This document shows, piece by piece, positions 54,615-64,000 of a DNA stretch of 64,000 bases; position 1 is the stretch's first letter; every line of letters starts with the position of its first letter. A program made the position numbers and the translations under genes. Below the pieces are notes generated by a model. The model had not been told where the DNA came from, made no database searches, and was given only the letters and a program-made list of their open reading frames with translations. This stretch comes from Hanleya hanleyi (taxonomy: Eukaryota; Mollusca; Polyplacophora; Lepidopleurida; Hanleyidae). The DNA is taken from contig JAVTVY010018870.1 of assembly GCA_036873755.1 (NCBI GenBank), positions 1-64,000 on the forward strand, in the 5' to 3' direction.

Positions 54615-57491
54615 TCAGTGGACTATACGTTGGGCTGCAGCTAATGGCCCTAACGTAGTCACCCTGTCTGTCTGTACAGACATGTCCCTAAGATAATAGT
54701 CAGCGAAGGTAGAGTTCACAGTCCATGCGCAGGCTTGAACGATCTCGTCCAGTGATAAGTTCTTCCAGAGCGGCCAGGACGTAGCAATAGCTCTAATCTC
54801 ATGAGATGATGCCTTCGAGAGCAAAGGAGGAGCATCGATGGCGAGTTGGTATGTCCAGTGTATCGTCTTCCTCAACCAGGATGCAACTGTATTCTTCGTG
54901 ATGTCCGCAGAAACTCCTGGATGTAGTGACAGAAATAGAAGACGCCTAGATCCCCTCGTAGAGTCTGTTCTCTTTAAGTAACATCGTAGGGCTCTAACTG
55001 GGCACAGTAGTCTGTCGTCCTCCAGTGGTCCTACGAAGTCTGTGAGTGCTGGGATCTGGTATAGTCTTTGAGCACATGGTCCCTGACGTGTTGATTCATT
55101 CTTGGCGATGAATTCCGGAATCGGACGAAATGATATGGTTTTCCAATCTGCGGTCCATGCCAGGGAGCTGCGTTCCAATGCATGAAGTTCGGAGACTCTG
55201 GTGGCTAAGGCGAATGCTGTTAAGAAGACTGTCTTATAAGACAGTGCCTTGATCGTAGCTGACTGCAACGGTTCAAACGGCGGGCGTAGAAAGGCACTCA
55301 GCACAACTCCAAGGTCCCACTTTGGTAATAGCTGTCTTGTCCGGCGAGCCTGTAAGGCGAAGGACTGTAGAAGCGCTGTAATGTTGACATCATGTCCGAT
55401 ATCTGTTCCTGACGTCAACTTCATGACCCTTGATAGCGCAGAGCGGTATCCTTCTATGGTGCTCATCTTGAATTCCCTATCTCGATGCAGGTGCAGCAGG
55501 AATTCGGCTATCACTGGAACAGAGGCAGTGTCGGGATCGATGTCTTTGGTCCCACACCAGGTACAGAAGTAGTTCCACTTGGCCTGGTAAAGTCTAGAGG
55601 TGGATGGTCTGTTTGCTGCTGCCATCGCCTCCGTAACTTGCTTTGAAAAACCCTGGTCTGTAAGGGATCGCTTGATAATCTGCAGACGTGAAGGTTGAGC
55701 CACTGTGGATCGTGGTGTAGAAGACCTCCTGGTTGATCTAGTAGTCGGTACCACGGAGGCAGCTGACGAGGGACGTCGGTCAGTAGGTGGATCAACTGCG
55801 GGAACCATGGGCGATGCGGCCACCATGGCACTACGAGCAGGATAATACAGTTGTGTTCTGTCATCTTCTTCAACACTGGCTGAATAAGCGCAATCGGTGG
55901 GAATGCATAGGCGATCAGGCTGTCCCAGCTGATTGACATGGCGTCGACTGCCCAGGCCTGTGGGTCGAGCATCGGGCTGACGAAGATCGGTAGTTGAGCG
56001 TTGTTCCTTGTTGCGAACAGGTCTACCAGAGGCTGCTCCCAAATCGATGACACCTGGCGAAACGCCTCTGTGTGGAGATGCCACTCTGTCGATAGAACTT
56101 TGTCCGGTCGAGAAAGGCTGTCTGCAATGACGTTCAGGTGGCCGGGAACATGCCGTGCGCGGACCCGACACCGGTGATTCTGTGCCCAAGTGAAGAGAGA
56201 CCACGTCTCCTGGAACAGTAACCGGGACTTCGTCCCCCCCAACTTGTTGATGTAGCTTACTACTGTCGTGTTGTCTGAAGCAATCATCAAGGATCTGCCG
56301 ACCAGTTGAAGGCTCCAATGCTGAACTGCCATGTTCACTGCCATCATCTCCAGCACATTGATGTGTAGTGTTCTCTGTTGTGGAGACCATCTGCCGGCTA
56401 TCTTCAGCTGTCCCAGGTGGGCTCCCCAACCCGTGAGTGATGCGTCGGAGAATAGGTTCTCGTCCGGCGGAGGCCACCGCAACGGCATCCCGAGCATGAC
56501 GTTCTCCCTGGACTGCCACCACTCCAGAAACTGATGTAAGTGTCGAGGAACCGGAACCCAGGGGTTGATGGCTTGAGCTCGCAGGTACGGTTGTAGGTTG
56601 AACTGCAATGGTCGTAACTGGAGTCGTCCATACTGTGTCAGATCTTGAGTTGACGCTAGCAATCCCAGTAGGCTTTGCCAATGACGTAAGCGTTGCGATT
56701 GGGAAGATAAAAATCTTCGGACGAAAGGCTGTATCTTTGTCCAGCGTTCCTCCGGGGGCAGGATGATCCGCTTCCGTGTGTCGAAGACTGCTCCGATGTA
56801 TTGACGTCTCTGTGCCGGCTCCAGCTCCGACTTCGTTGGATGCGGAATGAACCCGAGATACTTCAGGACCTGAATGGTGAACTGTATCTGGAGCTTGAGT
56901 ACTGGCTTCCTTGACCCCCAGACAAGGATGTCGTCGATGTATGCCTCTATGTTGATAGCCCTTAGGTGAAGAAATGAGATGATTGGTGACGTGATTCTTG
57001 TGAAACACCATGGGGCGATGGAGATGCCGAACGGTAGAACCTGCCATTCGAACCGTCTTCCGGCAATGATGAATCGGAGATACCGCCGATGTCGAGGATG
57101 AATGGGTACATGGAGGTATGCATCTTGGAGGTCGACGGAGGCCATCCAATCGTCCGGTTGTAGGCGGGACCGTAATGCTGGAACCGATGTCATCTTGAAG
57201 TGGGGAGGTGGCTCCAGAACGTCGTTTAGTCGCCGTAGATCTATGATCATGCGAAGCTGACCTGTGCCCTTCTTGGGGACGAGGAAGACCGGGCTGTAGA
57301 ATCCTGGACTTCCTTCTTCTACGGGTAACTCTCTGACGGCGTCCTTGTCCAACAATACCTGAACCGATTCCAGTAGTGTTTGTACGTGTTCTGGTCGAAC
57401 TGGAAGACGTGATGGCTTGGGTCTTGAAATGAGCCTGGGGTACTCTCGAAAAGTGAGGGAAACTCCGTCTCTTAAGGACTCGATGACCCAC
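54615..57491 (-). CDS. DIRS tyrosine recombinase (domain in the C-terminal 370 codons)
   Basis: The enzyme would insert the circular DNA copy by recombination without target duplication. The 958-codon frame overlaps the RT frame over most of its first 600 codons, where it has a Ser/Thr/Arg/Pro-rich, shadow-like composition. The recombinase begins around codon 590 (SRLQIIKRSLTDQGFSKQVT), and shows core-binding SRLYQAKWNYFCTWCG, catalytic Arg765 (ATRVSELHAL), His897 and Arg900 (SHEIRAIATSW), and Tyr at 933/934 (FADYYLRDM). The catalytic set is complete. The true start may be near codon 590 rather than 57491. Confidence 0.85.
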   Translation of the reverse strand: MGHRVLKRRSFPHFSRVPQAHFKTQAITSSSSTRTRTNTTGIGSGIVGQGRRQRVTRRRRKSRILQPGLPRPQEGHRSASHDHRSTATKRRSGATSPLQDDIGSSITVPPTTGRLDGLRRPPRCIPPCTHSSSTSAVSPIHHCRKTVRMAGSTVRHLHRPMVFHKNHVTNHLISSPKGYQHRGIHRRHPCLGVKEASTQAPDTVHHSGPEVSRVHSASNEVGAGAGTETSIHRSSLRHTEADHPAPGGTLDKDTAFRPKIFIFPIATLTSLAKPTGIASVNSRSDTVWTTPVTTIAVQPTTVPASSSHQPLGSGSSTLTSVSGVVAVQGERHARDAVAVASAGREPILRRITHGLGSPPGTAEDSRQMVSTTENTTHQCAGDDGSEHGSSALEPSTGRQILDDCFRQHDSSKLHQQVGGDEVPVTVPGDVVSLHLGTESPVSGPRTACSRPPERHCRQPFSTGQSSIDRVASPHRGVSPGVIDLGAASGRPVRNKEQRSTTDLRQPDARPTGLGSRRHVNQLGQPDRLCIPTDCAYSASVEEDDRTQLYYPARSAMVAASPMVPAVDPPTDRRPSSAASVVPTTRSTRRSSTPRSTVAQPSRLQIIKRSLTDQGFSKQVTEAMAAANRPSTSRLYQAKWNYFCTWCGTKDIDPDTASVPVIAEFLLHLHRDREFKMSTIEGYRSALSRVMKLTSGTDIGHDVNITALLQSFALQARRTRQLLPKWDLGVVLSAFLRPPFEPLQSATIKALSYKTVFLTAFALATRVSELHALERSSLAWTADWKTISFRPIPEFIAKNESTRQGPCAQRLYQIPALTDFVGPLEDDRLLCPVRALRCYLKRTDSTRGSRRLLFLSLHPGVSADITKNTVASWLRKTIHWTYQLAIDAPPLLSKASSHEIRAIATSWPLWKNLSLDEIVQACAWTVNSTFADYYLRDMSVQTDRVTTLGPLAAAQRIVH

Positions 57492-57685
57492 TTGTCGTTT
57501 GAAATGAGCTTCCAGTTCCGCCAGAATATCTGTAATCGCCCGCCGACGACCGGATGATTGAAGTCCTGAAACTCTGGGAGGATGAAGGGATGAAGATGAT
57601 GGGTTAAAAGCTGAGGCTGTGAACCGTCAGTTCCGACGGTCGGGCTTTCCTCTGCCCCGGTCGGAAGACTTTCCTCCTCTGCCAC
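55511..57685 (-). CDS. DIRS reverse transcriptase / RNase H (724 aa)
   Basis: It copies element RNA to DNA. RT motifs: YSPVFLVPKKGTGQLRMIID (130-149), SVDLQDAYLHVPI with Asp185, LPFGISIAPWCFTR (217-230), and catalytic YIDD (249-252). RNase H follows with SDAS (Asp414), LEMMAV (Glu446), SDNTTVVSYIN (Asp471) and ADSLSR (Asp522). The C-terminal segment (VDLFATRNNAQLPIFVSP) is typical of DIRS proteins. Frame uninterrupted. It overlaps the gag end by about 59 bp and the recombinase frame extensively. Confidence 0.95.
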   Translation of the reverse strand: MAEEESLPTGAEESPTVGTDGSQPQLLTHHLHPFILPEFQDFNHPVVGGRLQIFWRNWKLISNDKWVIESLRDGVSLTFREYPRLISRPKPSRLPVRPEHVQTLLESVQVLLDKDAVRELPVEEGSPGFYSPVFLVPKKGTGQLRMIIDLRRLNDVLEPPPHFKMTSVPALRSRLQPDDWMASVDLQDAYLHVPIHPRHRRYLRFIIAGRRFEWQVLPFGISIAPWCFTRITSPIISFLHLRAINIEAYIDDILVWGSRKPVLKLQIQFTIQVLKYLGFIPHPTKSELEPAQRRQYIGAVFDTRKRIILPPEERWTKIQPFVRRFLSSQSQRLRHWQSLLGLLASTQDLTQYGRLQLRPLQFNLQPYLRAQAINPWVPVPRHLHQFLEWWQSRENVMLGMPLRWPPPDENLFSDASLTGWGAHLGQLKIAGRWSPQQRTLHINVLEMMAVNMAVQHWSLQLVGRSLMIASDNTTVVSYINKLGGTKSRLLFQETWSLFTWAQNHRCRVRARHVPGHLNVIADSLSRPDKVLSTEWHLHTEAFRQVSSIWEQPLVDLFATRNNAQLPIFVSPMLDPQAWAVDAMSISWDSLIAYAFPPIALIQPVLKKMTEHNCIILLVVPWWPHRPWFPQLIHLLTDVPRQLPPWYRLLDQPGGLLHHDPQWLNLHVCRLSSDPLQTRVFQSKLRRRWQQQTDHPPLDFTRPSGTTSVPGVGPKTSIPTLPLFQ

Positions 57686-60095
57686 GAAATTGTGCCTTTC
57701 CGTAGGTCCGAAAATTCTGCTGGCTGTCCTGCTTCTGATTGCCTGAATCTTGGCGTGGTAGCGGCGCAGAACGTCCTCCCCTGATGGACTTGCCTTGGCC
57801 TTTGCCTTTGCCCTTGGCTTTACCCTGGCCTACGAGGGCTCCGATCATGCGGGAAGTTTTCTCGTCGTTAACAGCAGACATAACCGTGGGGATGGCCTGA
57901 TTGAAGAGGTACTTGGATGAAATGGGCTGTTGCGCTAGCTCGTTCTTCACTGAGCCCAAAACCTCAGACTTCGGATGCTTCAGGTAAGCCGTCCGTCGGG
58001 CCTGCACCAGTGTAGCGTAGGAGAAAAACCCCGTCTCCATGAGATCCAAGTTAGCCTTGTTCGTGGAGTCGATGAACGAAGAGAGAAACTCAATTTTCTT
58101 TTGTGAGAAGGTCAAAGACCCATCCTTATGCTTCTTATCTGGGTCCTGGACTACCTTGGACATGGCCGCCAGGAACCAATCGGAGTAAGATGTAATCCTG
58201 TGCTGTGTCAACATCATGTCTTCCATAGCGCAGGCTTGCTTCTGCTGGAGTACTACTGCTGGTGACTTTGTAACGTTAAGCAGTCTGTCAAGATCCGAGT
58301 CCGACTTCGGGGCTTTGAACGGCAAGTTGTCTCCGTGAAGGACGTAGGCCCTGTAGGGACCAGGCTTCAAGAGCGTCTTCTGGGTCTTGAACTGTCGATC
58401 CGTGCTGACACACAAGTCGTATGATGCCGGAGATGGAGGGCATGTAGGCAAAGCTTCCTCCTTAGACGGCTCCTTCTTCCCGTAGAGAGTTGCTGCTGTA
58501 AGTCTCCTCCGTTTACGGGTGATATCCGACAGCTGGTCGGTAAGCTGCTTGTCTTCGCCAACCGCTGGTCTGGGCATTTCAGGAACCAACTCTTGTAATG
58601 CTGCTATCCTGGCTCTGAAGGAAATCTCTTCCTTGCTGCTGCTTTCTACCTCCGTCTGACGGATGGGGGTCGAACCTTGAGATGAGGATGCCGCAGAAGT
58701 GGAGCGTCGTGCATGGCCCTCATCCTCCGAACCAGATTCAGCACTGCTAGTAGAATGGGGTTGAGTAACCTCCGGAGCCTCCGTAGAAGGAACTTCTCCC
58801 GTGGTGATGGTTGCTGTTGGAGGCCTTCTCGGAACAGACGTCCGCTCACTCCGCTCCGCGGGACGGCTCTGGTCCCTGGCTGCATCCCCGGTCTTCTTCT
58901 TATCCCGATGCTCGGGCTTTTCATGATGACCCGGGCTGCGGTGACGGCGGGTATAAGTCCGTTCTCCCGACTCCGTATACTGTAGCCGATGACGGGAAAC
59001 CGGTGAACGGCTCCTTTGCCTAGAGTACGGTCGCTTTGGTGAGGTCTCCCTGTAACGGCGCTGTCCGTAAGGTGAACGGGACCGTCGCCTGGACTGGTAT
59101 CCCTCCCGACTTCGATGCGGTAGTGGGGATCGGCTTCGTCTGTGAGACTTGGCTATCGCAGCACCGGTATACGGTTCCGTGGAACGGGTGTGACCTGAAC
59201 TGGAAATCGACTCATGCCGTTCTCGCTGTTTCCGTTCCCCTTAAGTCCGTGTCCTGTCGGATGCGGAGTCCCGGCGATCTGTATAAGTCCGTTCCTTGTA
59301 GGTCCGTGACTTCTCAGATGTCCGTGCTGTAACCCGCTCCGGGGTACGGCTCCGGGTACTGGTTCCAGGATGAAGTTCCGTGGTACGGCTCTCTGTATGG
59401 GTCCGTCCCTCGGTGTCTCTATAGGCTTTCGGCTTCTCCAGCTCACGGCCTTTCTTTGTGCGGTGATCCCGGCCAGCTGTTTCCTTGTCGGGGTCCCGCT
59501 GTGATGCCGGAGTCCGGTGGCTTGGTCTTGATTCCCGGACTACCGTAGCCGATTCCTTCTGTGTCCCCGGTATACGGCTGTCTTTCGTCGCTTGCGGAGA
59601 CTTGGAAGAGCAGGAGTTGATGTCCGAGGAATCGGCTTGATCTGTGTCTCTGCCAGGGCTACTTTTCAGGTCAGCTGGTTCAGTCGCAGGAACTGTAGAC
59701 TGGTCTAGCTGAACGAAGTCCTCGCCTCTAGCAGGTGCTGTTTCCATAGGAACTGTGCCGCTGGGCTGTATGACCGGACTCGTCAAGTTGGTAACGTCCA
59801 TGTCTTGATTCAATGCAAGATCGTCGAATAGGGCCTGATTAGCATGAGCTCTTTCTGTAGGTCCTTTCTTCGAATCGAGGCCGGCAGCTCTCAGCAGAAT
59901 GCTACGCCTAGCTAAAGCATAGCTCGCCCAGGTCACGTCGTCCCAGTCAATGCACTCAGCACAGGTCGTCTCTCTGTAACATACCTGGGCCCTGCATTTA
60001 AAACAAGTCGTATGTGAGTCTTTTACGGGCCAAAATTGACGACAAGATTCACATCTTTTACTATTCTTAATAGTTTGGGTGACTACGTTAGCCAT
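57627..60095 (-). pseudogene. DIRS gag, one frame with a single internal stop
   Basis: Gag packages the element RNA. The frame from the ATG at 60095 runs 823 codons in one phase to 57627, broken only by TAA at 59241-59243. The N-terminus has a Cys/His cluster (CESCRQFWPVKDSHTTCFKC, then C and CAEC), the middle is Arg/Ser/Pro-rich, and the C-terminal part (from about 58590) has the helical gag core and a basic Gly/Lys/Arg tail (GKAKGKGKGQGKSIRGG). A TATA box lies about 40 nt upstream of the ATG. Whether the TAA is a recent mutation, a sequencing error, or read through is unknown. Confidence 0.85.
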
Positions 60096-60134
60096 GATTG
60101 ACTTACAATACCAAAAAAAAACCTAGGGTGCGTC

Positions 60135-60140
60135 TATATA
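60135..60140 (-). promoter_or_regulatory. TATA box of DIRS element 1
   Basis: TATATA in GGCTTATATAGACGC on the minus strand, about 40 nt before the gag ATG. Confidence 0.55.
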
Positions 60141-60352
60141 AGCCAAACACTTTGTTTACAACGGAGCTCTTTCAAAACAGGTCTAGCTAGCTAGACTGCA
60201 AAAGAAAAAGAGGATGGGACATGCGCGAAGAGCACGCCACCTGGCGGACGATCCAGGGGACCGTTAAGGGGAGTTAATTTTGTTTGCAGTGGATCTCCAA
60301 ATGGAGGAAAAGTGGCATATAGTAACAACGGGTGACGTTTTAAGACATAAAC

Positions 60353-63300
60353 ACTCCTAATATTACTGAACACTTTAATGACCGAAAAGGATGTGACCTT
60401 ACATTTGACCTTTGACCTCCTGGAGCGTCGCTATATGAGCGCAAAGTTTGGTGATCAAATCTTGAACGGCTGATGCCATCAGTCTGAAAATCAGGTCACG
60501 TGACCTACATCACGTCATAAGGTCAGAATTCGGCTTTGACCTTGATCTTTGAAGTGATGAGCATCCAAATATCGAAAATACGGCTTCCATTTACTGAAAA
60601 AGTAACACACTGACAACTAAGAAACAATGACACAATAGTAAGCATAATAGTGTCTTTCTTTTGGCGCTAGTTATGAAACGATCCGAAGTGACCTTGACCT
60701 TGAATATCGAACAATGTAAAAAACATTGTTCGCGTTTTTCTCAAAAACTACAACACGCAGGTATCTGTAATTTAGTACATTTGTACCCCATGATACAGGT
60801 ATGACGTCAATGAATTTTTAACTTGACCTTGACCTTGGTTCTTGAGATATAGCCATCGACAGCTTTGCGACTACAGCGCTATAGCTCGAAAACTGTTGGG
60901 AATTCCAACTTGAAATTTGCACATGAATGTAGGTCATTATATGACGTAACAGAAAAACATTAGAAGCCATCAAGATATACCAGAAAGAATAGAACATAAT
61001 TAGGAATTTGTTAAATTTACGCTTTATTCAAATTTTGCGAAAAGTATTCATCCAATCATCACTATTTTTAGGTGTGTTTGAGGGAATATATATATGTATT
61101 TGCCTATGAAATTAATTTCAAGAATATAGCTTTGATAGGTTTAGAGATATTGAAAATTCAAATTTCCCGAACTATTAAGCCGTTAAATGGTCATATGTTG
61201 ATTTCATCTATTCAATGGGTGTTGTCAATTTCGCTATAGCGATTCGGCTGTAACACTCGAGGCATCCAATGTTCACAATTAAGTAAACGTCGTGTTACAT
61301 GACGGGGCCGGCTCAATTTTGTAAACCTTTTATCTCTTGAACCGCAATAGTTACGAACTTCTAATTTGCTGCCACTTACTTCCAATACGGTGTTCTTTCG
61401 TTGACAATGACTCCGTACCGGGAACGGTAATTGCGGAAAACTTGAACAGTTAAGAGAAAGCCGTTAGTTTGACATAATATAGCATAGACAGAGGCTTAGC
61501 GATCCTGGTATTCGGAAATAAACTAGGTGAATATTTTGATTCACCGGAAGTGCGCGCGTCTGTCCCTCAAATACGCGCGAGTGTTCCTTTCACGGCGCTG
61601 AGCAGGGATGGCATTTAGGTGTCGATGATTAAAGTCCCTAAAACGAGGGAATATTTGATGTCGCCGTTTACGTGGAATGTTCCCAGATGAAGCACGAATG
61701 GACGGTGCAAACAAGGTAGGCATTCGTTTACTAATTTTAGAACAATACCCAGTCGACTAAAATTGCGCGCCACATGACGTAAGTTCACCGGCATCTCTGC
61801 AACTGCATCTCGTTGTTGTTTGTTTCACACGATTCGTGGCTGAAGTTTCTGGTGCAGGTCATCAATTTTGATTGAGGGAATATCTATATGTGTTTGGAAT
61901 TGACAGTAAGAATGCATTCGCATTGTTGCAGGCAGGATACAATTTCCGCCCCCAATTAGCATGCTGTTTGAAGTATGTTGATGTACGCGACGAATAAGTA
62001 TTGAGAGACATAAATTCAGTGCCCAGATAGAGCGGACTCATACAGAAAACCATAGACTTTCAATAGATTATCTTTTAGCAATTGTTTGGATAACGGCACA
62101 TAACGATGAAAGTTCACACTCGATCTAAGGCTCTCGCAATCTTGACAAATTAAACTTTCCGGAAAATGTTTAGTATATGCCACATCACGATACAGCGAAA
62201 TAATACCTATGGGAGACGTCAAGGAAAGACCGTGACATTGTACCCACAATGTCTAGTTCAAATTTGTTATTGTTTACGAAACTCAAAATTGTACTTCAAG
62301 CCTCTTTAATGTGCACATTGAAATGGCAAATAATCGTGATTAGCCCCACCAATCATATTTAATGATCAGCAGTAAAAGCCTTTCATCTATTATTTTTGTT
62401 ATCACAATCTGGAGTTGTCTACGGAGACTCGAGTCTTTATTTTAAAATACAGTGCTTGTAAACATCTAAAATGTAACCTGAAATTAAAGTAAAACATTGA
62501 GTTGATGGACCGCGAAATCCGTATGGGAATCAGCCTTCAAACTACAATTTCAATCAATCGAATCCTATTTAATTTACTTAGACAGCCAACTGAGAACATC
62601 AAAAAACAAAAGCATCTGTCCTTTCATTGATGAGCGATATCATCAGTGGTGCTATTGTTAATAATTACGCTCATCAGATAAATATATTGAATATAGGATC
62701 TCATCCCTGCAGATGTTGGACAGTAAGAATGTAATGGGACTTTTTGAGGTTCTTATTTTTCTGTACATTTATCAGTTTTCATTTCCGAGAAAGGAATTCT
62801 ATTATAGCCCAGAAATGTGATCAGAGCAATCAACGATCTTTTCCATACCGCAGGATTTTGGACAGGTCTTCCGCTCAGAAATAAATAGGAAACAAGAGAC
62901 GTTTGTTTGAATTGAATATATGGGCAAATTGCAGTAGACTGGGAAATGGATATGACTGGCGGAGCTATATGGCTTTGTTCACCGACCGCTTCATCGAATT
63001 CCATGATGCCGGCTCCGTAGATTCTATAATAACTTTGAATTCTTAAAACCTCATTTTCCTTGCAATTGTCTGTCAAAACGCCTCCTGGCTAATTTGCTTC
63101 TGATTGTGACTATTACCGAATACTGGAAGTGTTTGGTGACCCGTGAAATACTACAGTTGATCGGGAAATGTTCAAGTGGAAAAGTGATGTGCTTCAGTGT
63201 ACACAAACTAATTCTTTCTCTTTCAATTTGGGGCATATAAACTAGTTAAACTGTGGTTGTATCCGAGTTGGAAAAAAGTCGCTTTTAATAAACTCTTCAG

Positions 63301-63632
63301 CTCTTAATCGTTTATCTGATTGACCCTTCAGGTCAAATATTTGAATAAAATTTAAACAGCCTCGACAAACATGGTATACCAGTGAAGACACTGCATAAAT
63401 CAGAATGCATCACTAGGCATCAGGTAATCACAAGGCCATTCCATACATGTACATGTATGTGAAGTGTCTCTGTAATGCTTTTCGGTACAGGCTGGTTATC
63501 CACCACTTATAGCATATGTGAGCCTGACCAGCTGACCATGGTTGATTTAAGTTAGACCATGGTGTTGTGATGAGATTACAAAGTGTAGTCCAGTTACAAT
63601 CTTTGAAAGACATGAAAGCCTGCCATACTCAC
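60353..63632. other. Presumed intron sequence with older repeats
   Basis: No gene recognised. GACCTTGACC-type repeats (60540, 60690, 60825), a GGTCACGTGACC palindrome near 60497, and the phrase GCTGAAGTTTCTGGT-CAGGT at about 61839, also present at 46961 to the left of the DIRS pair, indicate an older repeat family flanking both sides. Confidence 0.4.
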
Positions 63633-63843
63633 CAGATACTGCAGATTTGGCTATTATAGGCCCATCCAAACTGCCTCGTCCTACATGTATCCCCCGTTTC
63701 TTTTCATATTCCTGTCCATACTGCATCAATAATTCTTGTCCTGCCTCTATGTGTTTATGTGACCTGTAATGGACTTGACCTCTGTTGGATTGCTGTGGGT
63801 TGGTGACATTCACAAAATAGCTGGCTTTACCATCTTTGTAAAT
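63633..63843 (-). CDS. SET/PR-domain exon of a PRDM9-like gene
   Basis: A 211-bp exon lies between the acceptor TTTATTCCCAG (AG at 63844-63845) and the donor GTGAGT (from 63632). It encodes the C-terminal half of a PR/SET domain: KDGKASYFVNVTNP (the family motif around the NC/NxT cofactor site), YRSHKHIEAGQELLMQYGQE (the ELLxWYG-like catalytic segment, here QYG) and EKKRGI. The spacing and the EYEKKRGI end match PRDM9 best among PRDM proteins. It ends in phase 1 with a G, fitting the zinc-finger exon at 44499. The domain's typical Trp before YG is replaced by Gln, so catalytic strength is open. Confidence 0.75.
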
Positions 63844-64000
63844 CTGGGAATAAATTTGACATGCAAATTTTTCATTAAAATCAGCGAAATAAACAGTAAA
63901 CATAAACATATAACAGTAGCATTCTTTACTTCACAAACAGTACATGTACTTCCAAAGCAGTCACCTTGGGCCACTCTTACAACAGAATACAAGATTTCTT
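63844..64000 (-). other. Intron; possible preceding PR-domain exon near 63945-63985
   Basis: On the minus strand the fragment RVAQGDCFGST resembles the IPKGTRFGP-type motif of PR domains, with a donor-like GAAGTAAAG after it. The acceptor is weak and the window ends here, so this is only a hint that the preceding exon lies at the edge. Confidence 0.25.

Larger units (their letters stand above)
54243..60352 (-). mobile_element. DIRS-like retrotransposon 1 (nearly intact)
   Basis: ITR tips GTTTATGTCTTAAAACGTCA (54243) and complement (60352) bound 6.1 kb with gag, RT/RNase H and tyrosine recombinase in order on the minus strand. Tyrosine recombinase instead of a DDE integrase and inverted rather than direct terminal repeats place it in the DIRS order. 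Only gag carries a visible break. Confidence 0.9.

Noticed and set aside
55725..57491. First 590 codons of the long recombinase frame as a separate domain
   Set aside because: Composition and position mark it as the alternate phase of the RT gene; no domain is visible.

Overview
The window looks like metazoan nuclear DNA, most likely from a mollusc; a vetigastropod such as an abalone is my best guess. The reasons are intron-split genes with GT/AG junctions, a 5S-derived SINE with an (ACTC)n tail, a tRNA-derived SINE with mollusc-style body motifs, many ACATGTACATGTA tracts, and a mix of Penelope-like, DIRS-like, Maverick/Polinton, Tc1 and TTAA-type elements. There is no operon structure, tRNA gene or CRISPR array. 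Most of the window is nested mobile DNA; only one host gene can be argued with any strength.

Layout. 0-5 kb: AT-rich sequence with a 5S-derived fragment, an 0.8-kb TA-flanked transposon carrying many ACGCGT motifs (an inverted copy lies at 30.9-31.7 kb), a tRNA-derived SINE split by a poly(A)-tailed retrocopy, and a 5S-derived SINE. 5.16-16.01 kb: one 10.86-kb element with about 1.1-kb terminal inverted repeats, TATGG/CCATA ends and a perfect 6-bp target duplication (AACTAT). Its interior holds a decayed Penelope-like element (PLE) with inverted pLTRs and a second PLE with an intact 850-codon RT/GIY-YIG frame on the minus strand. 17.16-25.25 kb: an 8.09-kb Maverick/Polinton-type element with 1.6-1.9-kb TIRs, broken integrase and packaging-ATPase genes, a pair of paralogous unknown genes and small membrane proteins, several with a TATA box 40-50 nt before the ATG. 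25-43 kb: mostly unrecognised intergenic DNA with scattered MITEs, a C2H2 zinc-finger pseudogene, an 18/27-bp minisatellite, a 354-bp foldback element (also TATGG ends and 6-bp duplication) and a Tc1-type pseudogene.

43.4-64 kb, minus strand: a PRDM9-like gene. A SET/PR-domain exon (63633-63843) ends in phase 1, and a zinc-finger exon (43907-44499) starts in phase 1, with the post-SET finger followed by five near-identical tandem C2H2 fingers that differ mainly at DNA-contact positions. The 19.1-kb interval between them would be an intron carrying two DIRS-like retrotransposons in the same orientation: a decayed one (47.38-53.61 kb) and a nearly intact one (54.24-60.35 kb; RT/RNase H and tyrosine recombinase open, gag broken by one in-frame stop).

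How the parts fit: the PLE, DIRS and Maverick genes serve only their own element's mobility. The SET-zinc-finger gene, if real, would methylate histone H3 at sites chosen by its finger array. All calls rest on reading motifs by eye; no database search was run.
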